From positions 77,305,126-77,369,125 of the forward strand of contig OZ005649.1 in NCBI GenBank assembly GCA_963930645.1: a stretch of 64,000 nucleotides of DNA, in the 5' to 3' direction. The notes below the pieces were generated by a model. The model was not told the origin of the DNA. It did not search any database and saw nothing but the letters and a program-made list of their open reading frames with translations. This stretch comes from Salticus scenicus. Taxonomy: Eukaryota > Arthropoda > Arachnida > Araneae > Salticidae. Positions 12,735 through 21,413 of the stretch are shown in pieces (position 1 is the stretch's first letter; each line of letters begins with the position of its first letter). The position numbers were made by a program, and so were the translations under genes.

Positions 12735-13735
12735 AGTTCTTCTGACTTACGTAAAAGTTTTAGTAAAGGAAAGGGATAATTCCTGTAGCCTTTGTATTGA
12801 TTTTCGCAGTTTCAATAAAAACACTATTCGTTAATACTTCATTTTACCAGTAATCGTTATTGGAATAGATAAATTGCATTTCGTTAAATTCTTCACTATT
12901 CTAGATCTTAAGATTATTTCATGTTGAAGATTGTAAGAAAACTCCATAAAATATACCTTCTATACCTTCTTTATAACACATGAAGGTCAATACCAATTTC
13001 CGTTTTTTTTTTTTTTTTTTTTTTGACCAATTCACGTATCGTTTTCCAAAGAAATATATATGGCAAGTAAGGGATTTTTCCTCCAATTGAAAAGGGGCAA
13101 ACTTCCTTCACATATATGACACATAGATAGTTTAGGTCATTCGCAAAGTACACACAAAATATTACAAATACATTTTTATGTTACGGACAGTTTCAATAAA
13201 GAGTATAGCTTTACAAAACTAAGGTCTCAGATTGCCGAAGTAATCATTTCTAGATTAAAGACTCAAAAAGTAATTTTTAGAAATTTGATTTCAAATTTAT
13301 GTCTAAAGATTTTGAAGACTATTGCGTTCACAAAAACATTCAACGCATGCATATAACCAAGGACAAATGGTTTGTGGTGCATTATAATTTCATAAATACC
13401 GCAGTTTTATTACGATCTAATTTTCAACAGTTCGCGTAGATGAGCAAAAAAGTCTGAAAATTCAACAAGAAAAATTGTAAAACTTATAATTTGAGAAGGA
13501 AAAACCAATTAAATTTAAGTTAAATGACATCGTCGCAGTCATATTTACACTGCAAGATCCAGGAATGAAATGTATTTTTAAATATTTAGGATCCTACAAA
13601 ATATGTAAATTTCAAAAAATTACGATACATAGAAGAAGTTCAGAATTTAGGGTTTAGAGAAATTCCTGTATACACAATCACTTGTGCACTCTAGCACATT
13701 TTAAACTGTGGACTGACGAAATTTAAATCGTTGTA
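12735..13735 (+). pseudogene. degenerate Ty3/gypsy LTR-retrotransposon remnant
   Basis: Three separated pol signatures lie in order on the plus strand. Near 12770-12920 an RT block reads LCIDFRSFNKNTIR and, after stops, KFFTILDLK. Near 13112-13340 an integrase-core-like stretch reads IDSLGHSQSTHK then TDSFNKEYSFTKL. Near 13505-13620 the GPY/F-like end reads LNDIVAVIFTLQDPGMK then KYLGSYKI. Spacing between the blocks is far shorter than in a complete element, so large internal deletions have occurred. No LTRs were recognised. Confidence 0.7.
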
Positions 13736-13741
13736 CTTATG

Positions 13742-13958
13742 TACAGTCGGTAACAAAAGTGTCCGAACACTAGCAAAAATTCCTATGTAAAAAAAGTACA
13801 CTTCATACGATTTTGTTAAATAAATCCTTGTCGAATCCTGTTCTTAGACTGACTAAGAACAGGATTCGACAAGGATTTATTTAACAAAACCGTATAAAGT
13901 GTACTTTTTTTACATAGGAATTTTTGCTAGTGTTCGGGCACTTTTGTTACCGACTGTA
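13742..13958. mobile_element. Tc1/mariner-like foldback MITE
   Basis: This is a near-perfect palindrome of about 217 bp with ends TACAGTCGGTAACAAAAGTG and its complement, and a centre at GACTGACT near 13850. The TA at each end fits the Tc1/mariner TA target duplication, and the CAGTCGG...GTGTCCGAACAC terminus resembles that superfamily. Only a few mismatches separate the arms (TCATACG versus CGTATAA; GTCCG versus GCCCG). No transposase is present. Its right end touches the first base of the giant palindrome. Confidence 0.8.
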
Positions 13959-14029
13959 CAGTCGCCAGAAGTATTCTTCGAGCAACTCCACCCCGTCAGA
14001 ATTGTTCACGTTCGGTTCGAATAATAAAT

Positions 14030-14230
14030 ATTTAGAATTTAAATATATTATTTAAATATTTTATTTTAATAATAAAATATTTATTATTTAAATATTTTAT
14101 TTTAATAATAAAATATTTATTATTTAAATATTTTATTTGTTTATCGAATCGTTAAAAAAAAATATATTATTTGTTTATCGAATCGTTAAAAAAATATTAT
14201 TTGTTTATCGAATCGTTAAAAAAATATATT
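14030..14230. repeat. AT-rich tandem repeats, left
   Basis: Two short tandem arrays adjoin: an AATAATAAAATATTTATTAT-like unit (14,035-14,140) and a TTTATCGAATCGTTAAAAAA unit repeated three times (14,140-14,222). The second unit also occurs singly near 14,785. They lie at the outer end of the arm. Confidence 0.7.
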
Positions 14231-14436
14231 CAATATTGGTACAGCATTCATTTAAAAAATGCCCTTATTCAATATTGTAAATTTCTATCTCAGATTTAAA
14301 GACATTAACCAATCAACCAATAATGCTAAAGTATCTTAATGTTAGGAGTGTTTTAGTAGAAGGTTGATGCTAGAAGAGATTCAGACAGAATGAAGGAATG
14401 AAGGTTTGAGTACAGCTATTTATAAAGAATGAATCC

Positions 14437-14528
14437 GAGTCAATCAACCAATCAACCAACCTTTAAAAAAAAAAAAAATTTTTTTTTTTTTTTTTTTTTT
14501 CAAGGTTGGTTGATTCGTTGATTGACTC
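14437..14528. repeat. poly(A)-poly(T) inverted repeat, GATT/GGTT arms
   Basis: First of about 35 elements in which an A tract is followed directly by a T tract, with inverted repeats outside. Here the arms are GAGTCAATCAACCAATCAAC and its near complement. The element could extrude as a cruciform or, if transcribed, form a very stable hairpin. Confidence 0.8.
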
Positions 14529-14569
14529 TAGCTAACATATATATCATGCTAAAGTATATACACTATCAT

Positions 14570-14750
14570 TGTCCAGCAATGCTTATTTGTTTCAGCGTCT
14601 ATAAATATCTTTACCGCATCCTGTTTCCGTGTCCGTTGCAAATGAGTTATGCAATATCCAGCGATAAATTATTCTATAAAAAGCCTTATCTCATCCTGTT
14701 TTCGTAGAAAATGAGTTATGCAATCCTTCAGATTGACTATATAAATATTT
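14570..14750. repeat. repeated upstream motif block
   Basis: This block has copies of GAGTTATGCAATATCC, ATCCTGTTTTCGT and CTATAAA spaced like those before the gene at 22191. No intact gene follows, so it looks like a duplicated promoter-upstream region. Its mirror is at 51,535-51,690. Confidence 0.5.
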
Positions 14751-15010
14751 TACTCTTTAAATATTTATTATCTAAATATATTATTTGTTTATCGAATCGT
14801 TAAAAAAATATATTCAATATTGGTACAGCATTCATTTAAAAAATGTCCTTATTCAATATTGTAAATTTCTATCTCAGATTCAAAGACATTAGCTATCTCA
14901 GTTTCAAAGGCATTAGTATCGTTTCAATATTGAAATATTAATATTGTCTATCTCAGAGACCCCATTCAAAGTCTCAATTTGTACCCATCCAATGTTGGCT
15001 TACAACCGTC

Positions 15011-15085
15011 GCAAAAAAATGGGCCGAACGAAGCGTCAATGACAGAAATCTGCCATGAGACGCTTCGTTCGGCCCATTTTTTCGC
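15011..15085 (-). terminator. 3' hairpin after BRO-N-like gene 1
   Basis: Stem arms of 26-27 bases (GCAAAAAAATGGGCCGAACG... and its complement) enclose a 21-base loop. The inner stem is GGGCCGAACGAAGCGTC paired with GACGCTTCGTTCGGCCC. In gene orientation the loop reads TCATGGCAGATTTCTGTC. CCAACATTGG lies just beyond at about 14,990. The hairpin begins 19 bases after the stop codon. Confidence 0.85.
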
Positions 15086-15103
15086 CCCCTCCAATTTAAA
15101 TCT

Positions 15104-15649
15104 CTAAGGCATCAGTTTATACCAGCGAGATCGATTCCCCACGAAGACTTTGATTTTGGACGGAGGGGTGTCTGTCCAAGAAATAGTCTCAAATCTATCT
15201 TCGTGTAGGCGAGGGTCATCATCGTGGTCTCCATCATAGAACAGCTTGGTTCTTTCTATGAAATCCTTTAAGAATTCATCTATGAAGACATCAGAATTTC
15301 TCACGATCCGAATTCTGACTGCTTTATGGATGCATGCAGTTGGCACTATAGGATCTAAGATGTCAATCTTAGCAGATTTCATCATGGCCTCAAAACCCAT
15401 GGTCGACAGCGCATCTCCGAAATGAATCTCTTCTATTGGATACACCCAGGTATTAGCTAAAGAGACAGGTATCCTGAACCTTTTGTAAACGAGGTCCCTC
15501 ACCTTTAGCTTGGTAGTTTTTTTTACGTATGCGCTACCCTTACCCATCAGCTTGGCCACATCAGAGGCCCTGACGAACAAAAGTCCATCCGCAGAGACTA
15601 CGAATAGGATTTTAGCATCCAGCTGTGGATGTTCAATTGTGAATAGCAT
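15104..15649 (-). CDS. BRO-N-like protein 1 (left copy)
   Basis: A 181-aa protein starting MLFTIEHPQL. Residues about 10-40 contain SADGLLFVRASDVAKLMG, which matches the start of the BRO-N DNA-binding domain of baculovirus repeated ORFs and phage-type proteins (DG-x-FVRA-x-DVA-x-x-MG). The second half of a classical BRO-N domain is not obvious, so the relation is remote. A C-terminal KIKVFVGN followed by WYK is shared with protein 2. It is transcribed away from protein 2 with about 365 bp between the starts, holding both promoters. The right-arm copy encodes the identical protein. A nucleic-acid binding role is inferred from the family only. Confidence 0.8.
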   Translation of the reverse strand: MLFTIEHPQLDAKILFVVSADGLLFVRASDVAKLMGKGSAYVKKTTKLKVRDLVYKRFRIPVSLANTWVYPIEEIHFGDALSTMGFEAMMKSAKIDILDPIVPTACIHKAVRIRIVRNSDVFIDEFLKDFIERTKLFYDGDHDDDPRLHEDRFETISWTDTPPSKIKVFVGNRSRWYKLMP

Positions 15650-15674
15650 GACTTAATAGCAATAGCAACAGAAG

Positions 15675-15716
15675 TCAAAATGATGCAGGCTCTTAGAGGC
15701 AGCTCGTATATATACC
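15675..15716 (-). promoter_or_regulatory. promoter of BRO-N-like gene 1
   Basis: TATATATAC (15,707-15,715) precedes a TCATTTTGA initiator-like motif by about 30 bases; the ATG follows about 25 bases later. The spacing matches that of other genes in the element. Confidence 0.7.
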
Positions 15717-15950
15717 CGATTCGCGACCTAATTTTAGCAAGCTTTCTTAGAAAACGTGACCTTCTGATAAAATTCTTCTAGAACTAATCTGTTGACAGGA
15801 TATTATGTAATCCTCAGGACGCGATAAACTTATTTTTAGAATTAATTTGTCGTTTGAGCGGGATCTTGCATAATCTACAGGACGTGCGTAAGAGGATGTG
15901 CGTCAGAGGATGTCGATAAGAAATTTAGATAGAAATAGAGATTGCTGCTA

Positions 15951-15990
15951 GTATAAATACAGGCTGCTGGACGAGACATTTCATTCTGAC
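15951..15990 (+). promoter_or_regulatory. promoter of BRO-N-like gene 2
   Basis: GTATAAATAC at 15,951-15,960 is followed by TCATTCTGAC at 15,981-15,990, the clearest example of the TATA plus initiator arrangement. The start codon is 26 bases downstream. Confidence 0.75.
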
Positions 15991-16015
15991 TGCTTGATAT
16001 TCTAAAAGCTCCAAA

Positions 16016-16561
16016 ATGATATTTCAAATTTTAGCTGAAGAGTTAAACGTGAAATTTACTTGTTTTTTGACTTTTGACGGTGAAATTTTTATCAAAGGTT
16101 CAGACGTAGCTCGCACCATGGGCTATCAAAATCCTTCTGGCGTTTTAAACTTATGCCATCTTACAGTGACTGACATCGCTCCCGAGGGCTTGAGCCTGCC
16201 TCCGTCTCTAGCCAAGACACGTATTTTTGGATTGGAAGATGCCAACACGCTGTTGGATATGCATCCAGGCGAATTTCAATCCTTATTTCAGGGGCCTATC
16301 GAGATTTTGTCGCCGATAGAGTGTACGTTCAACATCAGAAGGCCCATACGTATGAAGATAGCATGCATTAGCTCTTCCAATGCTACCATGGAGAGTTTTA
16401 TAGCTGATTTGAAAATATCCATGGACTCTTACCTGCAATCTGTACCGATGGATAGCTATGTCTTCGGAGAGAGGTACGGAGACCTAGAATTGGGGTATTT
16501 TCCCAAAAAAATTAAAGTTTTGGTGGGAAACAAACCCTACTTTTATAAATCCTCGTCTTAA
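16016..16561 (+). CDS. BRO-N-like protein 2 (left copy)
   Basis: A 181-aa protein with FLTFDGEIFIKGSDVARTMG at residues 17-36, the best BRO-N-like start among the four paralogues. A second shared block is LAKTRIFGLEDANTLLD (about residues 65-81), and the tail is KKIKVLVGNKPYFYK. The copy in the right arm differs by two residues (Ala7 to Thr, Met to Ile near residue 118), so both copies remain open after divergence. It is followed after 14 bases by a conserved 3' hairpin. Sequence-specific DNA binding is inferred from the BRO-N resemblance; no catalytic motif is visible. Confidence 0.82.
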   Translation: MIFQILAEELNVKFTCFLTFDGEIFIKGSDVARTMGYQNPSGVLNLCHLTVTDIAPEGLSLPPSLAKTRIFGLEDANTLLDMHPGEFQSLFQGPIEILSPIECTFNIRRPIRMKIACISSSNATMESFIADLKISMDSYLQSVPMDSYVFGERYGDLELGYFPKKIKVLVGNKPYFYKSSS

Positions 16562-16575
16562 GATCAGGACGAGGT

Positions 16576-16646
16576 GCAAAAAAATGGGTCGAGCGAAGCC
16601 TCTCATGACATAAGTCATTGAGGCTTCGCTCGGCCCATTTTTTTGC
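16576..16646 (+). terminator. 3' hairpin after BRO-N-like gene 2
   Basis: The stem is GCAAAAAAATGGGTCGAGCG... (16,576-16,602) paired with 16,620-16,646, and the loop is TCATGACATAAGTCATT. One position (T opposite G) is a G-U wobble in RNA of the gene's strand. CCAACATTGG follows at about 16,661. Confidence 0.85.
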
Positions 16647-16679
16647 GATAGATAGAGTGCCAACATTGGATGCGTACCG

Positions 16680-17020
16680 ATTTGAACTTGTAATTTTCAA
16701 GGGATATGGCTTAGCTATAAGATAATTTTGATAAAATATCTATAGACAAATTTAAGGTATCTAAATTTAAAAATTTAATTGTTTCATTTAAAATTTACTG
16801 TGTAAAATTTAAAATTTTTAAAGACTAAGTGTGGCGGTCATTATAATCTGATCTCTAATTTTTCAAGGGGTATGGCTTAGCTATAAGATAAATATGAAAC
16901 TTGGTAAAATATCGATAGCTAAATTTAAGGGATCTGAATTTAAAAATTTAATTTTTTTCGTTTAAAATTTACATTAAAATTTTTAAAGACTAAGTGTAGC
17001 CAAGCCAATCATTATAATCT
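16680..17020. repeat. direct repeats of an AT-rich block of about 170 bp
   Basis: A block with GGGATATGGCTTAGCTATAA, then a TAAATTTAAGG-ATCTGAATTT phrase and a TTTAAAGACTAAG end occurs twice here and again at 18,590-18,920 and 27,655-27,960, with mirrors in the right arm. It has no coding potential. Confidence 0.65.
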
Positions 17021-17035
17021 AATCTCTATAAAAAG

Positions 17036-17335
17036 ATTTTCGAGAGACAGGATATTATGCAAGCCTTTCCTCAAGATGCTTGATAAGCGGCTCTCGGTAA
17101 AAATTACAATCAGATCTCTATAAAAAGATTTTCGAGAAGTGTTGACAGGATATTATGTAAGCCTTTCCTCAGGATGCAGGAAGCCCGGTTATAATCAGAT
17201 CTCTATAAAAAGATTTTTCCAGAAGTATTGACAGGGTCCTCAGGAAGCCCGGTTATAATCAGATCGATAAAAATTGCTCAAGAGACAGGATATTATGTAA
17301 GCCTTTCCTCTTGATAAGCGGTTCGTAGAAAATTA
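17036..17335. promoter_or_regulatory. repeated upstream elements of BRO-N-like gene 3
   Basis: The phrase GACAGGATATTATGTAAGCC occurs complete or nearly complete three times (near 17,046, 17,149, 17,285), with a truncated GACAGGGTCC copy near 17,232. They are interspersed with AATCAGATCTCTATAAAAAG and AGCCCGGTTATAATC. TTATGTAA matches the PAR-bZIP core TTAYGTAA. The arrangement suggests a multi-site upstream activating region, but binding is untested. Confidence 0.5.
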
Positions 17336-17360
17336 CTATCAGATCCTGTTGATAAGACCG

Positions 17361-17395
17361 GGTATATATACGAGTGTCCAGCGAGAGCTCTTCAA
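17361..17395 (+). promoter_or_regulatory. promoter of BRO-N-like gene 3
   Basis: GGTATATATACGAG at 17,361 is followed by a TTCAATTGC initiator-like stretch at about 17,390. The ATG is at 17,449. Confidence 0.65.
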
Positions 17396-17448
17396 TTGCT
17401 AGTCGATCTCTCTACTAGCTGCTTAGATACATTAGCTCTCTGTCAGTC

Positions 17449-17979
17449 ATGTTTTTCCATGTAAAAAATTATGCTTATGGCGTTGCCTTTAAATGCCTAA
17501 TGGCCACTGATGGCACCCTGTTTGTCCGGGCTGAGGACCTGGCTATTTATTCGAGGCACCCTCTAGATCTTCATTTTGCCGAAAAATATGCAGGCCTCAC
17601 CGTCCGTGATGTGATGGACCCTAAAATCGATTTACCTAAATGGCTCGCTAAGACGAGAATCTTCTCGATTAGCGAAGCAAAACATCATTTGAAAGGGTTC
17701 ATGGGCGAACAGGAATTTGATGAAATGTTCGATGGTTCGGCCATGGTGAAATACCAGGCTAACATGAAGCTCAGCTTCGTGAAAGCCATTGGTGTTCGAT
17801 TTGTTGAAAGGTCCCATACCAAGTTCGAAGACTTCCTTGCCGCATACCAACTACAGGTGAGGAAATTTTTTGAGCTTGAATATGAGGATTATGAATTATA
17901 CAAATCTCAAATGACCGGACCGTTGAAGATGACCATCAGTAGGCTATCTAATGAGCAATCCATAGAGAGCTTATGCTAA
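17449..17979 (+). CDS. BRO-N-like protein 3 (left copy)
   Basis: A 176-aa protein starting MFFHVKNYAY. It shares with its paralogues the early block CLMATDGTLFVRAEDLAIY and the later block LAKTRIFSISEAKHHL. The C-terminus lacks the VGN-x-YK tail of proteins 1 and 2 and ends MTISRLSNEQ. The right-arm protein is identical. It has a 3' hairpin 15 bases after its stop and a compound upstream region. The function is unknown; remote BRO-N similarity suggests nucleic-acid binding. Confidence 0.8.
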   Translation: MFFHVKNYAYGVAFKCLMATDGTLFVRAEDLAIYSRHPLDLHFAEKYAGLTVRDVMDPKIDLPKWLAKTRIFSISEAKHHLKGFMGEQEFDEMFDGSAMVKYQANMKLSFVKAIGVRFVERSHTKFEDFLAAYQLQVRKFFELEYEDYELYKSQMTGPLKMTISRLSNEQSIESLC

Positions 17980-17993
17980 TCTTTCAAATGAGA

Positions 17994-18068
17994 GTAAAAA
18001 AATGGGTCGAACGAGGTGTCTCATGGCAGAATTTCTGTCTTTGACACCTCGTTCGGCCCATTTTTTTG
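17994..18068 (+). terminator. 3' hairpin after BRO-N-like gene 3
   Basis: Inner stem GGGTCGAACGAGGTGTC pairs with GACACCTCGTTCGGCCC, with one G-U wobble in the sense RNA. The loop is TCATGGCAGAATTTCTGTC. CCAATATTGG follows at about 18,083. Confidence 0.85.
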
Positions 18069-18365
18069 CGATAGATATAGTGCCAATATTGGACGGGTTT
18101 AATTTGAGACTTTGATATTAAATTTATAAAAAAATCTATTTAAGCTAGTATCGAAGAGATTATCAGGATAGCATGAAGACTATTTAAACGTATAAACTAT
18201 ATTAAGCCAATATTGTAGAAATTAAATTTAAGACTCTGGAAAACGAGATAAAATGGTATCAATTTAAATGTATAGATAAAAATAACTAAGCCAACAGAGA
18301 CATGACTGGACAATGACGGTTTGGATACATAAGCGAGTTTATCTCTCTATATATATAGATGGGAT

Positions 18366-18366
18366 G

Positions 18367-18400
<34 letters not shown>

Positions 18401-18420
18401 CGTGTGACCTTGAACACATC
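18366..18420. repeat. poly(T) tract with nuclear-receptor-type arm
   Basis: A tract of about 32 T is followed by CGTGTGACCTTGAAC, the complement of GTTCAAGGTCACACG. The matching A half is lost here but partly kept in the mirror at 47,610, so the inverted repeat has decayed to one side. Confidence 0.6.
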
Positions 18421-18589
18421 TTCAAGGACGGAGCAGAATCTATAACTTAACGGAACTAACCTAATTTATTGAACATTAGTTTTTTTCGTGTGTCCTATAT
18501 ATAGGATGGCTAGCGTACCCACATCTCATTTTGTCTCGACGTCTGCCAACAACAGTCATCTAGTTATCTGTAAAATATTTTGAATTTGT

Positions 18590-18920
18590 AATTTTCAAGG
18601 GATATGGCTTCTCTATAAGATAATTATGTATCTTGATAAAATATCTATAGATAAATTTAAGAGATCTGAGTCTAAAATTTTCGTTTAAAATTTTAACTTT
18701 TTGTGTAAAATTTAAAAATTTTAATGGCTAAGCTAGAGATAGAGTACCAATATCGTAACGATTTGAAGGGATATGGCTTCTCTATAAGATAAATATGAAT
18801 CTTGGTAAAATATACAGACTCTATAGAAAAATTTAAGAGATCTGAGTTTATAAATTTAATTTTTTCGTTTAAAATTTTAATTTTTTGTGTAAAATTTAAA
18901 ATTTTTAAGGGCTAAGCTAG
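18590..18920. repeat. direct repeats of the AT-rich block of about 170 bp
   Basis: Two further copies of the GGGATATGGCTT-CTATAAGATAA block lie here. The second is cut in the right arm, where the deletion of about 450 bp begins. Confidence 0.6.
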
Positions 18921-18929
18921 ATCTGTAAT

Positions 18930-19245
18930 ATTTCACAGTTGGTTTCTAAAGTTATATTTTTTATCCAATCAAATTCATTGTAGATGGCGCTGCAGTCTAT
19001 ATATATAGTATATACATAGTATATCTATTAGGGTGGGTGGGAGTGCAATTTATTTCTTCTACTGTAAGGTCATGCATAAACCAGCTCCGTGATACCCAAA
19101 CCCGTTTTCTTTAAAATGGGATGGGATAACGTTATTTATACAATATTGGTTTAGAAAACAAGATTTTTATAGACTTTTGTCTGACAAATGACAAGATCTT
19201 GCAGGTTTTCATGAAATCAGAATAGATCATGGGTTTTATAAAATA
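18930..19245. repeat. solitary copy of the long-unit core
   Basis: This carries TAGATGGCGCTGCAGTC, the (TATATAGTA)n stretch and the GGGTGGGTGGGAGTG run that otherwise occur in the units of 1.3-1.5 kb. It is absent at the equivalent place in the right arm, so it was either inserted here or deleted there. Confidence 0.6.
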
Positions 19246-19250
19246 TAATA

Positions 19251-19348
19251 AAATAAAATATTTTTTTATCTGTATTTAAACAAGCAGACATTTCCGCTTC
19301 GCGGAAATGTCTGCATGTTTAAATACAGATAAAAAAATATTTTATTTC
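19251..19348. repeat. second hairpin family, member 1
   Basis: A perfect-looking hairpin with core GCAGACATTTCCGC-TTC-GCGGAAATGTCTGC and outer arms ATCTGTATTTAAAC and AAATAAAATATTTTT. It follows the stop of the small minus-strand ORF at 19,353. Confidence 0.8.
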
Positions 19349-19352
19349 AAAC

Positions 19353-19523
19353 TCAATGATGTCTCTTATGTAAAATGTCTTTAATAAACCGTACTTTTTC
19401 CGACAGCGGTACCATGATTTGTTTCAAGCCAAAAATGCGTGTCTTATCCTCTAGCAGTACGTTCCTCGATTGTATCCTGAACGAATCGCTCACGTAGCCT
19501 ATACCTATATTAGAGCCATCCAT
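19353..19523 (-). CDS. small ORF related to BRO-N-like family (left)
   Basis: A 56-aa ORF starting MDGSNIGIGY. The segment DKTRIFGLKQIM resembles the LAKTRIFGLEDA block of the BRO-N-like proteins, so it may be a truncated paralogue or the surviving exon of one. It ends at the second hairpin family rather than the first. The right-arm version is two codons longer (stop moved by one base change). No strong promoter is adjacent; the closest TATA is about 230 bases upstream. Confidence 0.35.
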   Translation of the reverse strand: MDGSNIGIGYVSDSFRIQSRNVLLEDKTRIFGLKQIMVPLSEKVRFIKDILHKRHH

Positions 19524-19770
19524 TTTTTCGGTAGCGATTAAAGGTACGCCAAAATAAATTTGACTCGCGATACTTAATCATCGTAAACAGTTTGAATAGA
19601 TTCGAAACAGGCTAAGATAGCGTATTGTCCAGACATAAATTAGAAACGTTCCAATAAAACTGGACGAGATAGCATATCGTTCTAAATCCGGCAGGATCTA
19701 ACAATGGATAGATTTACTGGGACAGAAGAAGACTGATTGGAGAAGTGTCGGCTATTTATATAGAATGAAT

Positions 19771-19848
19771 TCAACCAACCAACCAACTGTGAAAAAAAAA
19801 AAAAAAAAAAAAAATTTTTTTTTTTTTCACAGTTGGTTGGTTGGTTGA
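19771..19848. repeat. poly(A)-poly(T) inverted repeat, GGTT arms
   Basis: Arms CAACCAACCAACTGTG and CACAGTTGGTTGGTTG enclose A and T tracts. A TATA-containing orphan promoter follows directly. Confidence 0.8.
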
Positions 19849-19935
19849 TAATCTTCTCTATATATAGGATCGCTGACGTGCCACCTCCTCATTCTATCTA
19901 GATCTTTGCCAGCAACGGTCATCTCTCCTTATCCA
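19849..19935 (+). promoter_or_regulatory. orphan promoter module
   Basis: CTATATATAGGATCGCTGAC and CTCATTCTATC at promoter spacing match almost base for base the promoter of the zinc-finger gene at 63,125. No ORF follows; instead a divergent promoter copy lies next to it. Confidence 0.55.
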
Positions 19936-20028
19936 ACTAGGCATAGTGACTAGACGACCGTTGCTGGCAAATGTCGAGACACAATGAGGAGGTGGCAAGT
20001 CAGCGATCCTATATATAGAGGATATGAT
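19936..20028 (-). promoter_or_regulatory. orphan promoter module
   Basis: Reverse-oriented copy: CTATATATAGGATCGCTGAC read on the minus strand, followed by CTCATTGTGTCTCGACATTT. It faces the previous module. Confidence 0.5.
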
Positions 20029-20163
20029 CAACCAACCAACTATGAAAAAAAAAAAAAAAAAAAAAATTTTTTTTTTTTTCCAAAGATTTTTTTTTTTTTT
20101 CCCAAAGATTTTTTTTTTTTTTTTTCCAAAGATTTTTTTTTTTTTTCATAGTTGGTTGGTTGA
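20029..20163. repeat. compound poly(A)-poly(T) inverted repeat
   Basis: Arms ATCAACCAACCAACTATG and its complement enclose an A tract and four T tracts separated by CCAAAGA. The mirror at 46,310 has the tracts of different length and order, so the interior is unstable. Confidence 0.75.
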
Positions 20164-20248
20164 TTATATCCTCTATATATAGGATCGCTGACTTGCCACC
20201 TCCTCATTCTATCTCGATCTTTGCCAGCAACGGTCATATCTCTCATCT
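20164..20248 (+). promoter_or_regulatory. orphan promoter module
   Basis: CTATATATAGGATCGCTGAC then CTCATTCTATCTCGATC and the GCCAGCAACGGTCA tail. It lies about 300 bases upstream of the Val-Pro repeat gene, which has its own TATA box. Confidence 0.5.
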
Positions 20249-20504
20249 GTTAAAATTTTCAAATTTTTAGAAAATTAGTTTGTCGCTTGTAGCCTTGAAG
20301 ATGATCCGATAAAATTCTTCTAGAACAAATCTGTTGGCAGGATATTATGTAAACCGTTTCCTCAAAAACAGGACGTGATAAGTTTTTTATAGATGCGTCA
20401 AGCCTCTCTAATCTATAAAAAGTCATCCTGTCGAGCCTTATATAGTATTACTTATGTCGTTTCTCAGAACCGCTTATCAGATCTCACGCATCCGCTTGCC
20501 AGAG

Positions 20505-20543
20505 TATAAATACGAGCCTCTCGCCTCATCTTATTCATTCTGA
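20505..20543 (+). promoter_or_regulatory. promoter of Val-Pro repeat gene
   Basis: TATAAATA at 20,505-20,512 and TCATTCTGAG at 20,535 show the shared spacing. The ATG is 17 bases after the initiator. Confidence 0.75.
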
Positions 20544-20559
20544 GCCTCTGTTTTTCAAA

Positions 20560-21324
20560 ATGGAAATGTTTTCTTTCGACTCTCTGACCGACGAGCGATT
20601 TGACTATGACTATGCCGTAAAGCCTGGATGGAATGTCTTGAATACGTCTCGTCTTTCTCTCGAGTTATTATGCAATTATAATCGAGACATGTCCATGCCA
20701 GCTCCAAAACCAGTTTCCAGACCCTCTCCAGTTTTCAAATCTAAACCCGTTCCAGTTTTCAAATCTAAACTCGTTCCAGTTCCAAGACCAGTTCCAGCTT
20801 CTAAATCTGTTCCAGTTCCAGTTCCAGTTCCAGCTTCTAAATCTGTTCCAGTTCCAGTTCTAGTTCCAGTTCCAGTTCCAGTTCCAGCTTCTAAATCTGT
20901 TCCAGTTCCAGTTCCAGTTCCAGTTCCAGCTTCTAAATCTGTTCAAGTTCCAGTTCCAGTTCCAGCTTCTAAATCTGTTCAAGTTCCAGTTCCAGTTCCA
21001 GCTTCAAGACCAGTTCCAGCTTCTAAATCTAAACCAGTTCCAGTTCAAATTTCAATACCCATGTCAGAGATGATTTATTTTAAAGTACCAAAGCTATTAA
21101 GCCCGCTACCAAAATCTCCAGACGTAACAACTTATCGTGCCTGGAAGCCTCCACCGAAGATAGATTTCGTGGTACGACCTAAATTAAAAACTGCCGGCTT
21201 TGAAGATCCAAGAATTCGAAGACGGCAGGGCATAGTCGTTCTCAAATCGGACGTCGATCTGAGAGATGGCAAATGTTACAGCCTCATACAAACAGAGGCT
21301 AGAAAATACTACAGTTGGGTTTAA
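20560..21324 (+). CDS. Val-Pro repeat protein (left copy)
   Basis: A 254-aa protein with three parts. Residues 1-45 are non-repetitive (FSFDSLTDERFDYDYAVKPG). Residues about 46-165 are runs of PVPVPVP broken by ASKSV or KSK, probably an extended, positively charged linker. Residues about 166-254 form a conserved basic end with PRIRRRQGIVVLKSDVDL and a final YYSWV. The right-arm copy has 262 aa because repeat units differ in number, while both ends are almost unchanged (R to S and K to M within TTYRAWKPPPK). No known domain is recognised. The repeat could be a spacer as in some virion or scaffold proteins; that is a guess. Confidence 0.75.
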   Translation: MEMFSFDSLTDERFDYDYAVKPGWNVLNTSRLSLELLCNYNRDMSMPAPKPVSRPSPVFKSKPVPVFKSKLVPVPRPVPASKSVPVPVPVPASKSVPVPVLVPVPVPVPASKSVPVPVPVPVPASKSVQVPVPVPASKSVQVPVPVPASRPVPASKSKPVPVQISIPMSEMIYFKVPKLLSPLPKSPDVTTYRAWKPPPKIDFVVRPKLKTAGFEDPRIRRRQGIVVLKSDVDLRDGKCYSLIQTEARKYYSWV

Positions 21325-21340
21325 ACCCAAACGATTTATA

Positions 21341-21413
21341 AAAAAATTGGGCCGAACGAAGTGTCTCATGGCAGATTCCTGTCTTTGACACTTCGTTCGA
21401 CCCGTTTTTTTTG
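21341..21413 (+). terminator. 3' hairpin after Val-Pro repeat gene
   Basis: Inner stem GGGCCGAACGAAGTGTC pairs with GACACTTCGTTCGACCC, with one C-A mismatch in sense RNA. The loop is TCATGGCAGATTCCTGTC. CCAATATTGG follows at about 21,429. Confidence 0.85.
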
